64,000 nt of DNA. Origin: Fischerella sp. PCC 9605 (GTDB lineage: Bacteria > Cyanobacteriota > Cyanobacteriia > Cyanobacteriales > Nostocaceae). The DNA lies in the NCBI RefSeq assembly GCF_000517105.1, contig NZ_KI912148.1, positions 1,703,033-1,767,032 on the forward strand, written 5' to 3'. Below are positions 28,265 to 39,400 of the stretch, piece by piece (positions within the stretch are counted from its first letter, which is position 1; the number at the start of each line of letters is the position of its first letter). The notes under the pieces were generated by a model that did not search any database, was not told the DNA's origin, and saw only the letters and a list, made by a program, of their open reading frames with translations. The translations under genes and the position numbers were made by a program.

Positions 28265-28348
28265 CATTGGTTGTTCTCCGAGTCCCCGCGTCAGGTGCGT
28301 CCTCCCCTCTCCTACTCCTCCACTCTCCCCCTCCTCATTCCCCATTCC

Positions 28349-29893
28349 CTACAATCTCAAACCAACCCAACGCCAGTAACTGAAGTAGAACAGCACCATT
28401 AACCCCAAATGCACAGGAAGCAGTACTGAAGTCAGGCGGAGCAAATCTGTGGGTTTGTAGGTTTCGCCTTCAAGTTCTTGAAACATCAATAATGCTTTGG
28501 AACTAACTGGAAAAGTCAGGCAGTAATCCATGCCAACAGTGCTGATAAACATGACTGCGATCGGATTGAGCTGCAAACTGTTACCCAGGTAAAGTAATGC
28601 TGGAACTAACGCTGCTGCCCGTGCCGTGTGGGAGGTCATATACAGATGGGATGTGAGGGAGATAAACGCCAGTGATACTAGAATCAGCAAACGAGAATCT
28701 GTACTGGCAATACTGCTGATAGTAAAAAGCTGGTCAATAATCCACTGCGCTGCTTTAGAATCAATCAGCGCCCGTCCCAGCACTAAGGCTGCACCAACGA
28801 AAATTACTAAATTCCAAGAAACTGATTTGAGTCCCTCTTTCCACTTCAGTACCCCAATCCCTGGCAAAGTTAAAATCAGGGCTCCAACCACTGTGACTGT
28901 GGCAATCTCAAACCCATGCCAGCTTTCCGTTAGCCACAACGCAATCATCACGCCGACCACAATGAGGGTAATCCATTCCGAACGAGACAGTGGCTTGCGT
29001 TTGCCTTGGGGAATATCTAATTTCTGATTGAGGCGACCTTTATCTAAAAATAGGCGCATAATTACCCAGCACGAGGCATAGCTGGCAGCAATGCCAAAAG
29101 GTAAACCGTAGATTACCCATTGGGTGAAAGAGATTCGCTCTTTGCTAATTTGCTGGAGTAAATCATTGGCGATTAGATGTGAACCAGCTCCTACTAAGGC
29201 CACAATTGTTGACACCAAGATGATTGTTGGCATAAGTAATGCCAAAGCACGGATAATACGGCGATCGCTCGTGGCACTGGTGATGCTGCGAAACACTGGA
29301 ATTGCCACAGCTGCCCGACCTGATGTTGAAGGAATTAAAAATGACAGTGGAATCAGTACTGTCACGAGTAGCCAAAACAAACTTCTAACTTTTCGCGCTC
29401 TTGATACTACTAACTGTGTTAGCCGTCCTGCCAAGCCTGTTTTTTGAACCGCACCACCTAACACAAAAGCACCAATCATTAACCAAACCACATCTGAAGC
29501 CAGGGCATCAAACAGTTGTTCCTGAGAAGTTCCGCCTGACAGAACTAACAACATCATGGTAAAGAGGGCGATGTAGTCTGCATTAATTGATGTGGTTGAC
29601 CATAAAATCGCTGCCAGTAGAAACGCGAACAAAGCCAGACGTGCAGGGTCAGGTAGTGAAGAAGGTAACAGCACGGCAATACCAGCGATGGTTGTTAGTG
29701 CCAGTGGCAATACCGCATCTACCACCCAGCGGAACTTTCGCCGCCGGGAGTATTTGCCGGATGACTGTTGCTGAGAACCTGAGGCACTGGATGTAACCTG
29801 CTGTAAGCGTTTGGTATCAAATCGATTCCAAAGGCTTGCCTTGTCTGCTTCAGTTTGTCTGGATACAGATTTAGAGGCAGAAGCTTTTGTCAT
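28349..29893 (-). CDS. SLC13/DASS-family permease
   Basis: 514 residues; a basic cytoplasmic N-tail of about 50 residues and then about 11-12 membrane helices. Family traits: LFDALASDVVWLMIGAFVLGGAV, PSTSGRAAVAIPVF, and the matching second-half SLTSHLYMTSHTARAAALVP. SLC13 proteins take up dicarboxylates, sulfate or related anions with sodium. First of a three-gene run with a sensor kinase and glycerate kinase, so an organic acid such as glycerate is a plausible cargo (inference). The HTH-free N-tail is unusual for the family but common in bacterial members. Confidence 0.83.
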   Translation of the reverse strand: MTKASASKSVSRQTEADKASLWNRFDTKRLQQVTSSASGSQQQSSGKYSRRRKFRWVVDAVLPLALTTIAGIAVLLPSSLPDPARLALFAFLLAAILWSTTSINADYIALFTMMLLVLSGGTSQEQLFDALASDVVWLMIGAFVLGGAVQKTGLAGRLTQLVVSRARKVRSLFWLLVTVLIPLSFLIPSTSGRAAVAIPVFRSITSATSDRRIIRALALLMPTIILVSTIVALVGAGSHLIANDLLQQISKERISFTQWVIYGLPFGIAASYASCWVIMRLFLDKGRLNQKLDIPQGKRKPLSRSEWITLIVVGVMIALWLTESWHGFEIATVTVVGALILTLPGIGVLKWKEGLKSVSWNLVIFVGAALVLGRALIDSKAAQWIIDQLFTISSIASTDSRLLILVSLAFISLTSHLYMTSHTARAAALVPALLYLGNSLQLNPIAVMFISTVGMDYCLTFPVSSKALLMFQELEGETYKPTDLLRLTSVLLPVHLGLMVLFYFSYWRWVGLRL

Positions 29894-30702
29894 TTCTAAC
29901 TGTGTTTTAATTTTTTAAAATCCGCGATTTATCTTGGTCTAAAGTTAAGAAAATGTTGTCTAAGGTTAAAATAAGGTTATGCTTAGCAAGATACTTGGTT
30001 TCGCTGCTACAGCATTCTATCGATAGAAAGAATTGAGGCTTAATTGATCTATCGCAAGAATGAAGCTTTTGAAAACTATTTTAAATTTTGGCAGACTGAG
30101 CTTAGTTGTCTCGCAACTATCCTGTTACTAACAGGAGAGATGTTTGCATTTGAAGCAGATAGCGTAGACGCCCTCCGGGCTGCTTCCCAAAGGGTTCGGA
30201 ACTTCGGAGCATCTTACCCGCCAAGATCATGCAAGTTAAATGTCGAACAGCTTACCATCGCATCAAAGAACATCTTGATTAATGGCAGTAAGATGAACAG
30301 CGCTGGCTCCTATTCCTTCCTCTTTCTTTACTTTTCTTGAGATTCTAACTTCAGAAATAATGGCTATCTTACTGTAGACAGTTAGTTCAACTTGATAAGC
30401 TTGCTAATCTGTAATCATGAAAAATAAATTGCACTGGCAGAACATTACACCGCTGAGTTCTTTGCGGTAGTTAAAAGTAAAGCGATGCTAAAACTACCGA
30501 CAGTGCTTATAAGTCAACGACATAGATGGCTGTAGAGTTTTGCTCGCTAACTCTACTTTATCGCAAACAACGAGAGGCTAAATAAATCCTCTATTTCAGC
30601 GGTCGGAATATGCGAACGTCTAGGGTCTATAAACAGCAAATTTCAGCACTCTCAAAGCTTCATTTTCACTATATTCATCTTGCAACCATTAGGGAGTAAA
30701 AC
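29894..30702. other. Long intergenic region with dispersed-repeat insertion
   Basis: About 809 bases. A cyanobacterial dispersed repeat (AGCGTAGACGCCCTCCGGGC, then TTCCCAAAGGGTTCGG) is at 30160-30200. A plus-strand frame (30044-30340, TTG start) spans this repeat and is not convincing. Nothing else is recognised except the ribosome site (GGGAGTAAAAC) of the GlsB-like gene at 30690-30702. Confidence 0.5.
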
Positions 30703-30972
30703 ATGAATCTGCTTGCTTGGATTGTATTAGGTCTACTGGCTGGTGCTATTGCTAAAGCGATTTATCCTGGCTATCAAGGTGGCAACATTCTAGCTACTAT
30801 TGTCTTAGGAATTATTGGTGCCGTAATAGGTGGAAGTTTGGTTCACTTACTACAAACGGGAACTCTCGCAATTACTTCTGCAACTTTTAGTATTCCTGGA
30901 CTGTTTGTAGCAGTATTGGGTGCAATTATCGCTATCTTCTTGTATAACCAATTTACTCGTAGAGCGTACTAA
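30703..30972 (+). CDS. GlsB/YeaQ/YmgE family stress-response membrane protein
   Basis: 89 residues, almost entirely hydrophobic with three membrane helices and glycine zippers: NLLAWIVLGLLAGAIAKAIY, ATIVLGIIGAVIGGSL, LFVAVLGAIIAIFLY. This is the Transgly_assoc family; expression of members is often stress-induced, but the function is unknown. ATG is preceded by GGGAG at good spacing. It stands alone on the plus strand. Confidence 0.88.
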   Translation: MNLLAWIVLGLLAGAIAKAIYPGYQGGNILATIVLGIIGAVIGGSLVHLLQTGTLAITSATFSIPGLFVAVLGAIIAIFLYNQFTRRAY

Positions 30973-31046
30973 ATATTAAGGGTAAAGGGGAAAGGCTAGA
31001 AGGGTAAGGGGAAGAAGAATTTTCTAACTCTTTCCCTTTTTCTTCT

Positions 31047-31073
31047 GTACGGCGCACAGCAGTGCGCCCGTAC
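31047..31073. repeat. GTACGG palindrome, possible terminator
   Basis: GTACGGCGCAC and GTGCGCCCGTAC form an 11-bp stem with one bulged C and a tight 4-base loop. It lies between the GlsB-like gene and the TamB stop (31216), and copies of this motif are common between cyanobacterial genes. Confidence 0.6.
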
Positions 31074-31215
31074 TAATACTAATTCCCTTTAACTGTGAAA
31101 CATATGTAGATCCCCTCAACCTCGCTTAAAATGTCCGGCTAGAGAGAATCATTTGTATCAAACATTTAGAGAAATCTTATAACCACTAACCACTAACCAC
31201 TAACAACCAACAAAC

Positions 31216-34200
31216 TTAAAATCTTGTTTCAAACTGAATTTCTCCTCGACTTTCATCACTTAAATTCGTAGAACCTCGTAAAATAAATTGGTCGTTAAGT
31301 TCATAAAGCAGGTTGTAACGGAAGGATTCATTCGCATAAAAAACCCGCGATACAGAAAAAGAAGCATTGTTAGAGATAGCGATCGCTGCCTCTGCTGCTA
31401 AACTCAGTACTGATTGATCTCCCTTTGCATTAGTCTCGATAGTTGGAAATATTTGGAACGATCTAAAACCAATCGTTTCGGCAAATTGACTAACAGCTCC
31501 TTGGAATGCTGAAAAAATGGGAGAACTAGTCAGGGTGGCAATTCCTATATTTGTTGCATCTGCTTGACCGAAGACATTGAGAAAAGAACCTCCCAATAAA
31601 GCCACGATTTCCTCTTCACTACGAGCAGGTTCACTAGTCAGTTCCAAATTTTCAGATATTTTACTAGCAGGCCCGTCTACACTTGCTTGAACGCGAACTG
31701 TCCTGAAAGTGCCTAAGCTATTTGCCGAAGTATCACTAATCTCGCTAGAGAAAGGTGTGGTTGGTAAGCGACTACCTCTTGTCTCTGGGATAAATGTGAC
31801 TAATCTTACATCTAAATTCGGGTCAAATCCCTGTTTAGGAGTAAATGTTGCAGTTTGTTCGTAACCACGAGCTAAGGTAAATTGAGTGACAAATAAATTC
31901 ACTTGACCTCGTTGCAGACTAATCACTCCTTGAGGACGGGGATTAGCCAAAGTGCCATTGAGGGTAACATCTCCTTTTGCCACAAAGCTGAACAATGGCT
32001 GTTGAGTGACGCGAACATTATCTTCTAGGATGACTTGGAAATCTGCAAATTCTACAGGCAAATTAACTAGTGTTTGGTTGGGAGGAGTTGGAGAATCAGC
32101 GGCAGGTGCGGCATTATTAGTTGGAGAAACAACTGTAGGCTTTTGCAGAGATACCTCACCATTCGTTACAGCATTAGCAGGAGGTGTTACACCTGTGGTT
32201 GTAGAAGCAGCAGGATTTTGTCCTAGAAATATTTCGCCTTGTTTGAGTCGAACATTTCCCCCAAGTTGTGGATCTTGTGCTGTTCCTCTAACTACGACAT
32301 TACCACTAACTCTCCCTTCATACAATTCTGGTAAACTGAGCCTGAGGTTTTCTAACACAACCGTGAGCGGATTTGTGACCGCTTGCTGTAGTGCGTTCTG
32401 AGTGGCAAAAATAGGCAGAATTCCCGCCGCAGTTAATTGTCCTTGACTGTATTTTCCTTGAAGACCTGTAACTATAAAGCGATCGCCTTCAAACCGAACT
32501 ATCCCTGTCACATTTGTCACTGGTTCAGAAAGATTTTGGACTTTTAAAGTTGCATTTTTAACTGTGGCGATGCCATTAGTACTTGGTTGGTCTAAGGTAC
32601 CCTGAATTTCTAAGTTTACTTGTCCCTGACCATTTACCCAGTTCACTTGATCGGTAAAGGCGTTTAATATTGCTAAGCCTTCATCTTGCACATTTGCTTG
32701 GATATCAATTTGATTGTTATCTGGTTCAACCTGAGCAAAAGGCAACGCCAATGGGATGCCACCTGTAATTTGCACTGGTTCTGTACCTGTCCCAGCTACT
32801 GAAACAGTGCTGCCAAAATTTAAACGAGCATTATTATAGTTCAAACTTACTTGCGCGTTCTCAACAGACTGATTGTTAATGCTCCCATCTACTAGCGCTA
32901 TCTCTCCAATGGCACTGGGATTGTTCAAACTACCCGCAAGAGTAACCAGCGCATTGAGCCTACCCGCAATTTCTACAGGTAAATTTGGTAAAAAAGGCTC
33001 GATTAGTTCCACAGGAAATGCTTCTACTCGCGCTTGTCCAGATAATTGTTGCTGACTCAACTGTCCTGTGAAAGCTAGGAGTGACCCGTCCAAGTTCACC
33101 CGCAGGGGAAGCAATCTGAAAACACCATCTTCAAAATTGCCGTTAGCAACGACTTGATTAATTTTATAATCACCCCATACCCAGTCAGAACCAGTAAAGT
33201 TAAAGCTGGCGTTCAACCCTGTTTGCAAAGAGCCTGTGACGGCAATCTGTCCGTCGATCGGGCCCTTTAATTCTGCCAGTGTAGGTATGCGAGCCTGTTG
33301 TTGCTGTTGCTGTGTCTGCTGCTGTGCTACCCGGTCTAGAATTTTTGAGAAATAATCTAATTGTGTCAGTAAAGGCGCATCTGGCAAACTTACAGGTTTT
33401 GTTTGCAGTGCTTCTGCACCAGCAAGATCCGGAGGTTCCAAACCAGTTGCCAAATCTTCAAAACCGAAGATATTCAAGGCTTGCAAGATATTCTCAATTC
33501 TGCCTTGGTCGAGACTCAGCTGAAATTGCAATGGTTGCTGACCTGTAGTTGGCAACTCTCCACTGAGTAAGTAACGGCTCTGACCTTGCCGCAATTCACC
33601 CTGTTGTAAGCTAAAAGTACCATCAGCAAAACCAACACGTCCTCGGAATTCATCGCCTGTTATTCTGCCAATTCTGGGTTGAGCTATGGCTACATCTCCG
33701 ACTACGTTAAACTCGTCTAGATTAATTGTCAAGTTCCCAGATAATTCTCCAGTCACAGGCCTTAAATTTGCGTTAGCAGGGAGAAAACTTCTCAGCGCTG
33801 CTACGGGAAACTCTCGAACGTTAACCAGCAGGTTGTCTCCTTCGGTTCTGCCAGTAGCTACACTTCCATCTCGTCTAATCAAAAATGAAGTCGGGCGATT
33901 ATTGGGATCAAGATTAAAAGTAATTCGGTCTTGTTTGCCAGTCAGTTGTAGTTGGGTTCCTTGCTCTGGTTGATAGTTTACCTGACCAGTTAATACCGGA
34001 TCAAATGCCAAATCGTTGACTGCAAAGTTCTCTAGCTGGATATTTCCAGAAGCGACGGGAGTAGTGGGAGTACCTGTAACTTTGCCAGTGAAATCAACTG
34101 TACCTGCAACTGCAACATTACCAGGCAGTTGGAAGGGAAGATTTTGCAGGTTATAATCCCGTGCTGTTACATCCAAGTTAAATCCTGTCACCTGGGGTGT

Positions 34201-36297
34201 TTCCTGCGTTTGAACTGCCACAGTACCCGCAGCCCGCAAACCAGGCGCAGTCGCTTGTATAATTCGCAACTGTTCACCATTCCAATTAAATTGCGCGGTC
34301 AATGGTTGTTGGAGTTGTGCTAAACCTTGAGAAAGGCGTACTTGTCCGGCGGCTTGAATATTTGCGAGTTGGAATGATTCAGTAGTCCCAGCTATACGCA
34401 CTTCACCATTGAGCCTTCCCCGCAACTGTTCTGATAAAGTATTGAGTTGAACTTGGGAAATATTGGCTAAAGTTTGCCAGCGACCTTCATCTAAGCGAAT
34501 ATTTCTCAGATTCACAGTGCCATCTGCTACACGCAAGTTTGCCTGTCCTGTGGCTTGAATATCTGCTAGTTGGAAAGAATCAGTAGTGCCTGAGACATTA
34601 AACTCACCGTTGACAACTCCCCGATACTGGGGTGGTACTTGGGGAAAACGGCTCAGTTGAATGCCATTAGCAGTAACAATACCCTGCCAGCGCTTTTGTA
34701 TCAGTTGTCCTCTAGCCGTGACTGTACCTCCCGCTACTTTGGCAACAGCATCCTGTAGTCGAACAATTCCTTGATTACTGTCGATCGCTGCTTGGAGTTG
34801 AGCAGGGTAGGTAGCAGCTGGTGCTTGCAACTGTACGACTGTTTGGAGATTATTAGGTACACCAGAAATCTGAGTGTTTGCTGATACACTGCCGATTTGA
34901 ATTCCAGGTGAAGCATTGTAAGTTTTGGCGATCGCATCTCCTGGCAGATTTTGTCCCTGCAAATTGACAGCAATCCTGTTTTGATTTCCTAACTCCACTC
35001 GACCACTACCTGTAATTTTGCCCCCGACATTTGGAGTTGCTTGGATGTTGGCAAAGACAAGCTCATTCGGAGTTAGCCGTAAGCCAGTACTAATGTTATT
35101 AAATATCAGACGGTCAATTTGAGCAGTTTTGACAGTATTAATAGTTCCTGTCACAATTGGTTTTTGCAGCGCTCCCTGCACATTAAAATTTGCTTGCACA
35201 GTTCCAGCCACAGGAACAGGTAAATTCGCTTTGAAACTGTCTACAACGTTCTTCAGATTAACTGGTTTGACCTCAGCCTTGAGATTGTAACCAGTTTGAG
35301 TATTTATCGTCCCCTGAGCTTGGATTGGAACGCTACCGTAGCGCGCAGTAATATTTTTGAGGTCAATCTTTTGACCTTGGAAATTAATTTTACCTGTAGT
35401 ATTAGTAACTTTACTAGGACTGTTAGGAATTTGTGCAATGATTTGATTTAGTCCTACAGTTCCGAAAAGAGCAATATCTGGCTGAGTGGGTTGTAATTGG
35501 ATTGTTAAATTGCTATCGACACGACCGCCTTGTATATCTACTGGCGACGCCACTAACCGAGAGAGATCGGAGGCGAGTAAATTAGAAGCGTTAATTTTGA
35601 GGTTAGTTTGTCCCGCATTTGGGCGCGTGTTACCAGTGATTTGCAAATCGCCTCCCCTAGCAGGTTGGCTGTTAAATCTAAAGGTAATCAGTTGGTTTCG
35701 TTCTAAAAAGCGAGCTAAGCCGTTGACCTGATTAAACCCTACAACAGCTTTAGGTTTGTTTGGTTGGGAAGTTGGTTGTAAAACTACATCTCCATTTTCA
35801 ACCTGAATACTGTTCAATTCTGTTTGAATTAAACCAGGCTTTTCTTCTGGACTAGCCTTAATTTCTGTCGTTACCCAACGACCTTGTTTATCCTGTTCAA
35901 TGTAAACATCAGGCTGGATTAACGTTACATTTAACTTTAAAGTCCGCTGCAATAGCAGTTGCCAAGGATCAAACTGTACTTGCACAGCCTCAGCCTTAAG
36001 ATTGTCTGGATCTTTAGGAGTTGCGGGTACTGAGGATGAGCCAAACCGCAGGCTATTCAAAGAAAAATCTTCGACTTTTCCTACCTGTACGGGTCGTCCG
36101 AGTAATTGCTGAAGGTTTGTTTCTACTAGCGGTGCTAATCTTTGGTTGATAAATATCCAAACCCACCAAGCACCTCCGACAATTCCAACCAACAAAATCA
36201 CACCTAGAGCAATACTGGTGCGACTTAATAAGACGAACCAGAAACGTCTGTTGGAATTAGACTGGGGTTGATTACCCGGATCGGGAGAACCTGTCAT
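31216..36297 (-). CDS. tamB: TamB/DUF490 outer-membrane assembly protein
   Basis: 1693 residues. Cytoplasmic Pro/Asn-rich start, one membrane helix at about 26-51 (SIALGVILLVGIVGGAWWVW), then a very long beta-helical or groove-like body built of repeated beta-strands, and the C-terminal DUF490 domain with terminal aromatic residue (GEIQFETRF). TamB spans the periplasm and, with an Omp85 partner, moves lipids or helps insert outer-membrane proteins. A Gln-rich tract (QQQTQQQQQQ) occurs at about residue 1000, and a Thr/Pro/Ala spacer at about 1365-1405. It starts 144 bases after the exoprotein stop on the same strand. Length is usual for cyanobacteria. Confidence 0.9.
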   Translation of the reverse strand: MTGSPDPGNQPQSNSNRRFWFVLLSRTSIALGVILLVGIVGGAWWVWIFINQRLAPLVETNLQQLLGRPVQVGKVEDFSLNSLRFGSSSVPATPKDPDNLKAEAVQVQFDPWQLLLQRTLKLNVTLIQPDVYIEQDKQGRWVTTEIKASPEEKPGLIQTELNSIQVENGDVVLQPTSQPNKPKAVVGFNQVNGLARFLERNQLITFRFNSQPARGGDLQITGNTRPNAGQTNLKINASNLLASDLSRLVASPVDIQGGRVDSNLTIQLQPTQPDIALFGTVGLNQIIAQIPNSPSKVTNTTGKINFQGQKIDLKNITARYGSVPIQAQGTINTQTGYNLKAEVKPVNLKNVVDSFKANLPVPVAGTVQANFNVQGALQKPIVTGTINTVKTAQIDRLIFNNISTGLRLTPNELVFANIQATPNVGGKITGSGRVELGNQNRIAVNLQGQNLPGDAIAKTYNASPGIQIGSVSANTQISGVPNNLQTVVQLQAPAATYPAQLQAAIDSNQGIVRLQDAVAKVAGGTVTARGQLIQKRWQGIVTANGIQLSRFPQVPPQYRGVVNGEFNVSGTTDSFQLADIQATGQANLRVADGTVNLRNIRLDEGRWQTLANISQVQLNTLSEQLRGRLNGEVRIAGTTESFQLANIQAAGQVRLSQGLAQLQQPLTAQFNWNGEQLRIIQATAPGLRAAGTVAVQTQETPQVTGFNLDVTARDYNLQNLPFQLPGNVAVAGTVDFTGKVTGTPTTPVASGNIQLENFAVNDLAFDPVLTGQVNYQPEQGTQLQLTGKQDRITFNLDPNNRPTSFLIRRDGSVATGRTEGDNLLVNVREFPVAALRSFLPANANLRPVTGELSGNLTINLDEFNVVGDVAIAQPRIGRITGDEFRGRVGFADGTFSLQQGELRQGQSRYLLSGELPTTGQQPLQFQLSLDQGRIENILQALNIFGFEDLATGLEPPDLAGAEALQTKPVSLPDAPLLTQLDYFSKILDRVAQQQTQQQQQQARIPTLAELKGPIDGQIAVTGSLQTGLNASFNFTGSDWVWGDYKINQVVANGNFEDGVFRLLPLRVNLDGSLLAFTGQLSQQQLSGQARVEAFPVELIEPFLPNLPVEIAGRLNALVTLAGSLNNPSAIGEIALVDGSINNQSVENAQVSLNYNNARLNFGSTVSVAGTGTEPVQITGGIPLALPFAQVEPDNNQIDIQANVQDEGLAILNAFTDQVNWVNGQGQVNLEIQGTLDQPSTNGIATVKNATLKVQNLSEPVTNVTGIVRFEGDRFIVTGLQGKYSQGQLTAAGILPIFATQNALQQAVTNPLTVVLENLRLSLPELYEGRVSGNVVVRGTAQDPQLGGNVRLKQGEIFLGQNPAASTTTGVTPPANAVTNGEVSLQKPTVVSPTNNAAPAADSPTPPNQTLVNLPVEFADFQVILEDNVRVTQQPLFSFVAKGDVTLNGTLANPRPQGVISLQRGQVNLFVTQFTLARGYEQTATFTPKQGFDPNLDVRLVTFIPETRGSRLPTTPFSSEISDTSANSLGTFRTVRVQASVDGPASKISENLELTSEPARSEEEIVALLGGSFLNVFGQADATNIGIATLTSSPIFSAFQGAVSQFAETIGFRSFQIFPTIETNAKGDQSVLSLAAEAAIAISNNASFSVSRVFYANESFRYNLLYELNDQFILRGSTNLSDESRGEIQFETRF

Positions 36298-36440
36298 CTT
36301 TGTTCTGGGGGTGTTGCTCTAGGCGTATAGCTAGGAATATCCCTTTGTGAACGTACAAAACATCTATCAAAAGCTAGGGAAGTAGAAAACAGAGGTAACA
36401 CCTGCGGAGGACTTGGGACGCACCTGACACGGGGAACCAA

Positions 36441-39400
36441 TCAAGGTGCAGCACAACTTACGGTCGCGTGCGATCGCCGTTGCTCACCTATATTAGTAGG
36501 ATCATATGCTGTCAGCACCACCTCACCCCGATTGTTGAGTATCCATCCCCTAGCTGGCACTATCTTGTTGATAGTTGCAGTTGTGGGAGTTGACTTTACA
36601 GTCATACTAGCAGCATTTGCTGTACTAATAGCTGGTGCGATTAAATCTACTCGCACATTGTCGCTGCTAATAATCTGATTGGGGTTTGAAGGTAATCCAC
36701 CCCGTCCAGAGATGATGAATTTACTTTCTGTACCACGCTGACAGGGATTTTGGGCAATTTGTTGAGTGGGATCTACAAAATTTTCTGGTAATTCAACTAA
36801 CCCGCGATTGGGTTCAGCCTCTGGGGTATTAAGTTGCACCGTGCCACTAAACTGTGGGCCAAGCTCAGATGAAGCAGTGATTTCGCTATCTGGTGACAAA
36901 AAGATGCCTTGAGCGTTAACTGTGACGTTTCCACCAAAGCCTTGTTCGGCATTAGCGCTAATTGTACTATTCTCCAACCCAACTAAACTGCCAGTATCGA
37001 TAGCGATGTTACCCCCTGTAGCCGTTCCTGTGGCGTTGGTTGTGATGTTGCTATTACGACGCAAGATTAAGTCGCGGGAGTTGAGGATAATATTGCCTTG
37101 TCCACCACTAGTATTAGCACTGATAGATGCCTGGTTGTCCAGTCGAATGTCTTTAGCTGTTGTAACTTTAATATCACCTGCTGCACCATTTCCTGAATTA
37201 CTGGTAGAGAGTCTAGCGCTATTAGTCAAAGAAAGCGATCGCGCAGTGATATTAATACCACCAGCATTGCCTACAGCTGATGAGTCAACACCGCTATAAA
37301 ATCCACTGTTGAATCCATCTTTATCTGCACCATCGGCGGAGATGGAACCATCAGCATTAATGATTACACTTCCAGCATTTCCTTTGCCAAAGGTGCTGGT
37401 ACTGATTACAGCGCCACCGGTCAGAGAAATGTTGTTAGTGTCTATTTTAATACCTCCAGCATTTCCCTCAGCTTGTTCTCGGGCCACTTGACTAAAAACT
37501 CCACTGTTGAATCCATTCTTAGCCTCACCATCTGCGGAGATAGTACCGTTGGCATTAATGATTACACCTCCGGCATCTCCCTTTCCAAGGGTGCTGGCAT
37601 TGATGGTTCCACCATTGGTAAGAGAAATGTTGTTAGTGTTTATTGTGATACCACCAGCATTGCCCACGCCTGATGAGTTAACAGTGCTAAAAATTCCACT
37701 ATTAAATCCATCCTTATCCTCACCATCTATGGAAATATCACCGGTACTATTAATAACTATACTTCCGGCGTTCCCTTGACCAAAGGTACTGGCACTGACT
37801 ACTGCACCATTGCTAAGAGTGAGATTATTCGTGTTTATTTCGATACCACCAGCATTACCTATATCTGATGTTTCAACATTGCTAAAAATTCCACTGTTGA
37901 ATCCATCCTTACCTTCACCAGATGCAAAGATGGTACCAGTGGCATTAACGATCACACTGCCAGCATTCCCTTTTCCAAGGGTGTTGGCATTGATTTGAGC
38001 ACCATTGGTGAGAGAAAGGTCGTTGGTGTTTACTTTTACACCACCAGCATCTCCCTCAGCTTGTTCTTCCACTGTTGCAAAGATTCCGCTATTGCCTCCA
38101 CTGTTATCCTCACCGTCTGCGGAGATATTACCAGTAGCATTAATACTTACACTACCAGCGTTTCCCTTTCCAAAGGTGCTGGCATTGATTTGAGCACCAT
38201 TGGTAAGAGAAAGGTCGTTGGTGCTTACTGTTACACCACCAGCATCTCCCTCAGCTTGTCGTTCCACTGTTGTAAAGATTCCGCTGTTGACCCCACTGTT
38301 ATCCTCACCGTCTGCGGAGATATTACCAGTAGCATTAATACTTACACTACCAGCATTTCCCTTTCCAAAAGTGCTGGCACTGATTTGTGCGCCATTAGTC
38401 AGAGAAAGGTTGTTGGTGTTTACTTCGATACTACCTGCATTTGCTTGTCCAGAGGTAGTGGTTAACAATAAAGCACCATTGGTTACAGAGAGATTACGCG
38501 CTTTGATTGTAAGATCGCCACCTTTGCCAGTGCTGGATCTGCCTACAGAAGTGCTTACTAAAGTGTTTGCCCCATCAAAAGAAACAGCAGCATTTTCAGC
38601 TTCAATAATTATATTGCCTGCATTTCCTCTACCAAAAGTAGCGGCTTGCAACTGGGAGCGATCTCCTACAGAAATAGACTCAGAAGCATTAAGTTGGATA
38701 TTTCCCGCATTCCCTTGTCCCGCAGTGGAAGTAATTAGAGCGGCATTGGATAAAGAAAGGGAGGGCGTGTTGACAATCAGGTCAGCACCATTGCCTATAC
38801 CTAATGTCCCCACAAAACTTGCTACAAAGGCGAAGCTATTTGCAGGTTCGCTTGTTAAGGAGACTTTATCCTTAGCTGTGATGATGACCTTTCCTGCATT
38901 TCCTTCTCCGTTAGTCGAAGAACTTATCAAAATATTGCCGTTCCCTTCCAGGGTTCCTGTGTTAATGACTACATTTCCTGCGTTTCCAGGTTCTCTGATG
39001 TTGGAACTGTTTAATGAAAAGTTACCTGTTGAGTTCAAGATTCCACTATAAGAGTTAGTTGTTCCTTCGATTCTCACCTTCTCTGTAGCATCAATTCTAA
39101 TATCGCCTGCCTGAGCGCCTGGTGTTCCTAAACCTGGGTCTATACCCGCACCAAGCAGACTTCCTCCCACAATCTCTAAATTTCTGGCATTAACTGCAAT
39201 ATTACCTCCCCCGCCAGAACTTACACTAACTATCGCACCATTAGTGAGTGATACATCCCCTCGTTGCACTCCCACAGGAAAACTCAAGCTCCCATCACCA
39301 TTGAGTTCTACTGTTCCAGCTGCTGTCAATCCTCCTAACTCTACGCGTCCTCCTGCTGCAAATAGTCTCCCGCCATCTAAGCGAACATCACCACCCACTA

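Noticed and set aside
30044-30340. 98-codon plus-strand frame upstream of the GlsB-like gene
   Set aside because: TTG start, no ribosome site, and its middle is a dispersed cyanobacterial repeat (SVDALRAASQRVRNFGAS). Composition differs before and after the repeat.
38200-39051. 283-codon plus-strand frame over the exoprotein gene
   Set aside because: Antisense to repeated beta-helix codons; Pro/Ala/Leu-rich composition and 65-residue periodicity show it is a shadow.
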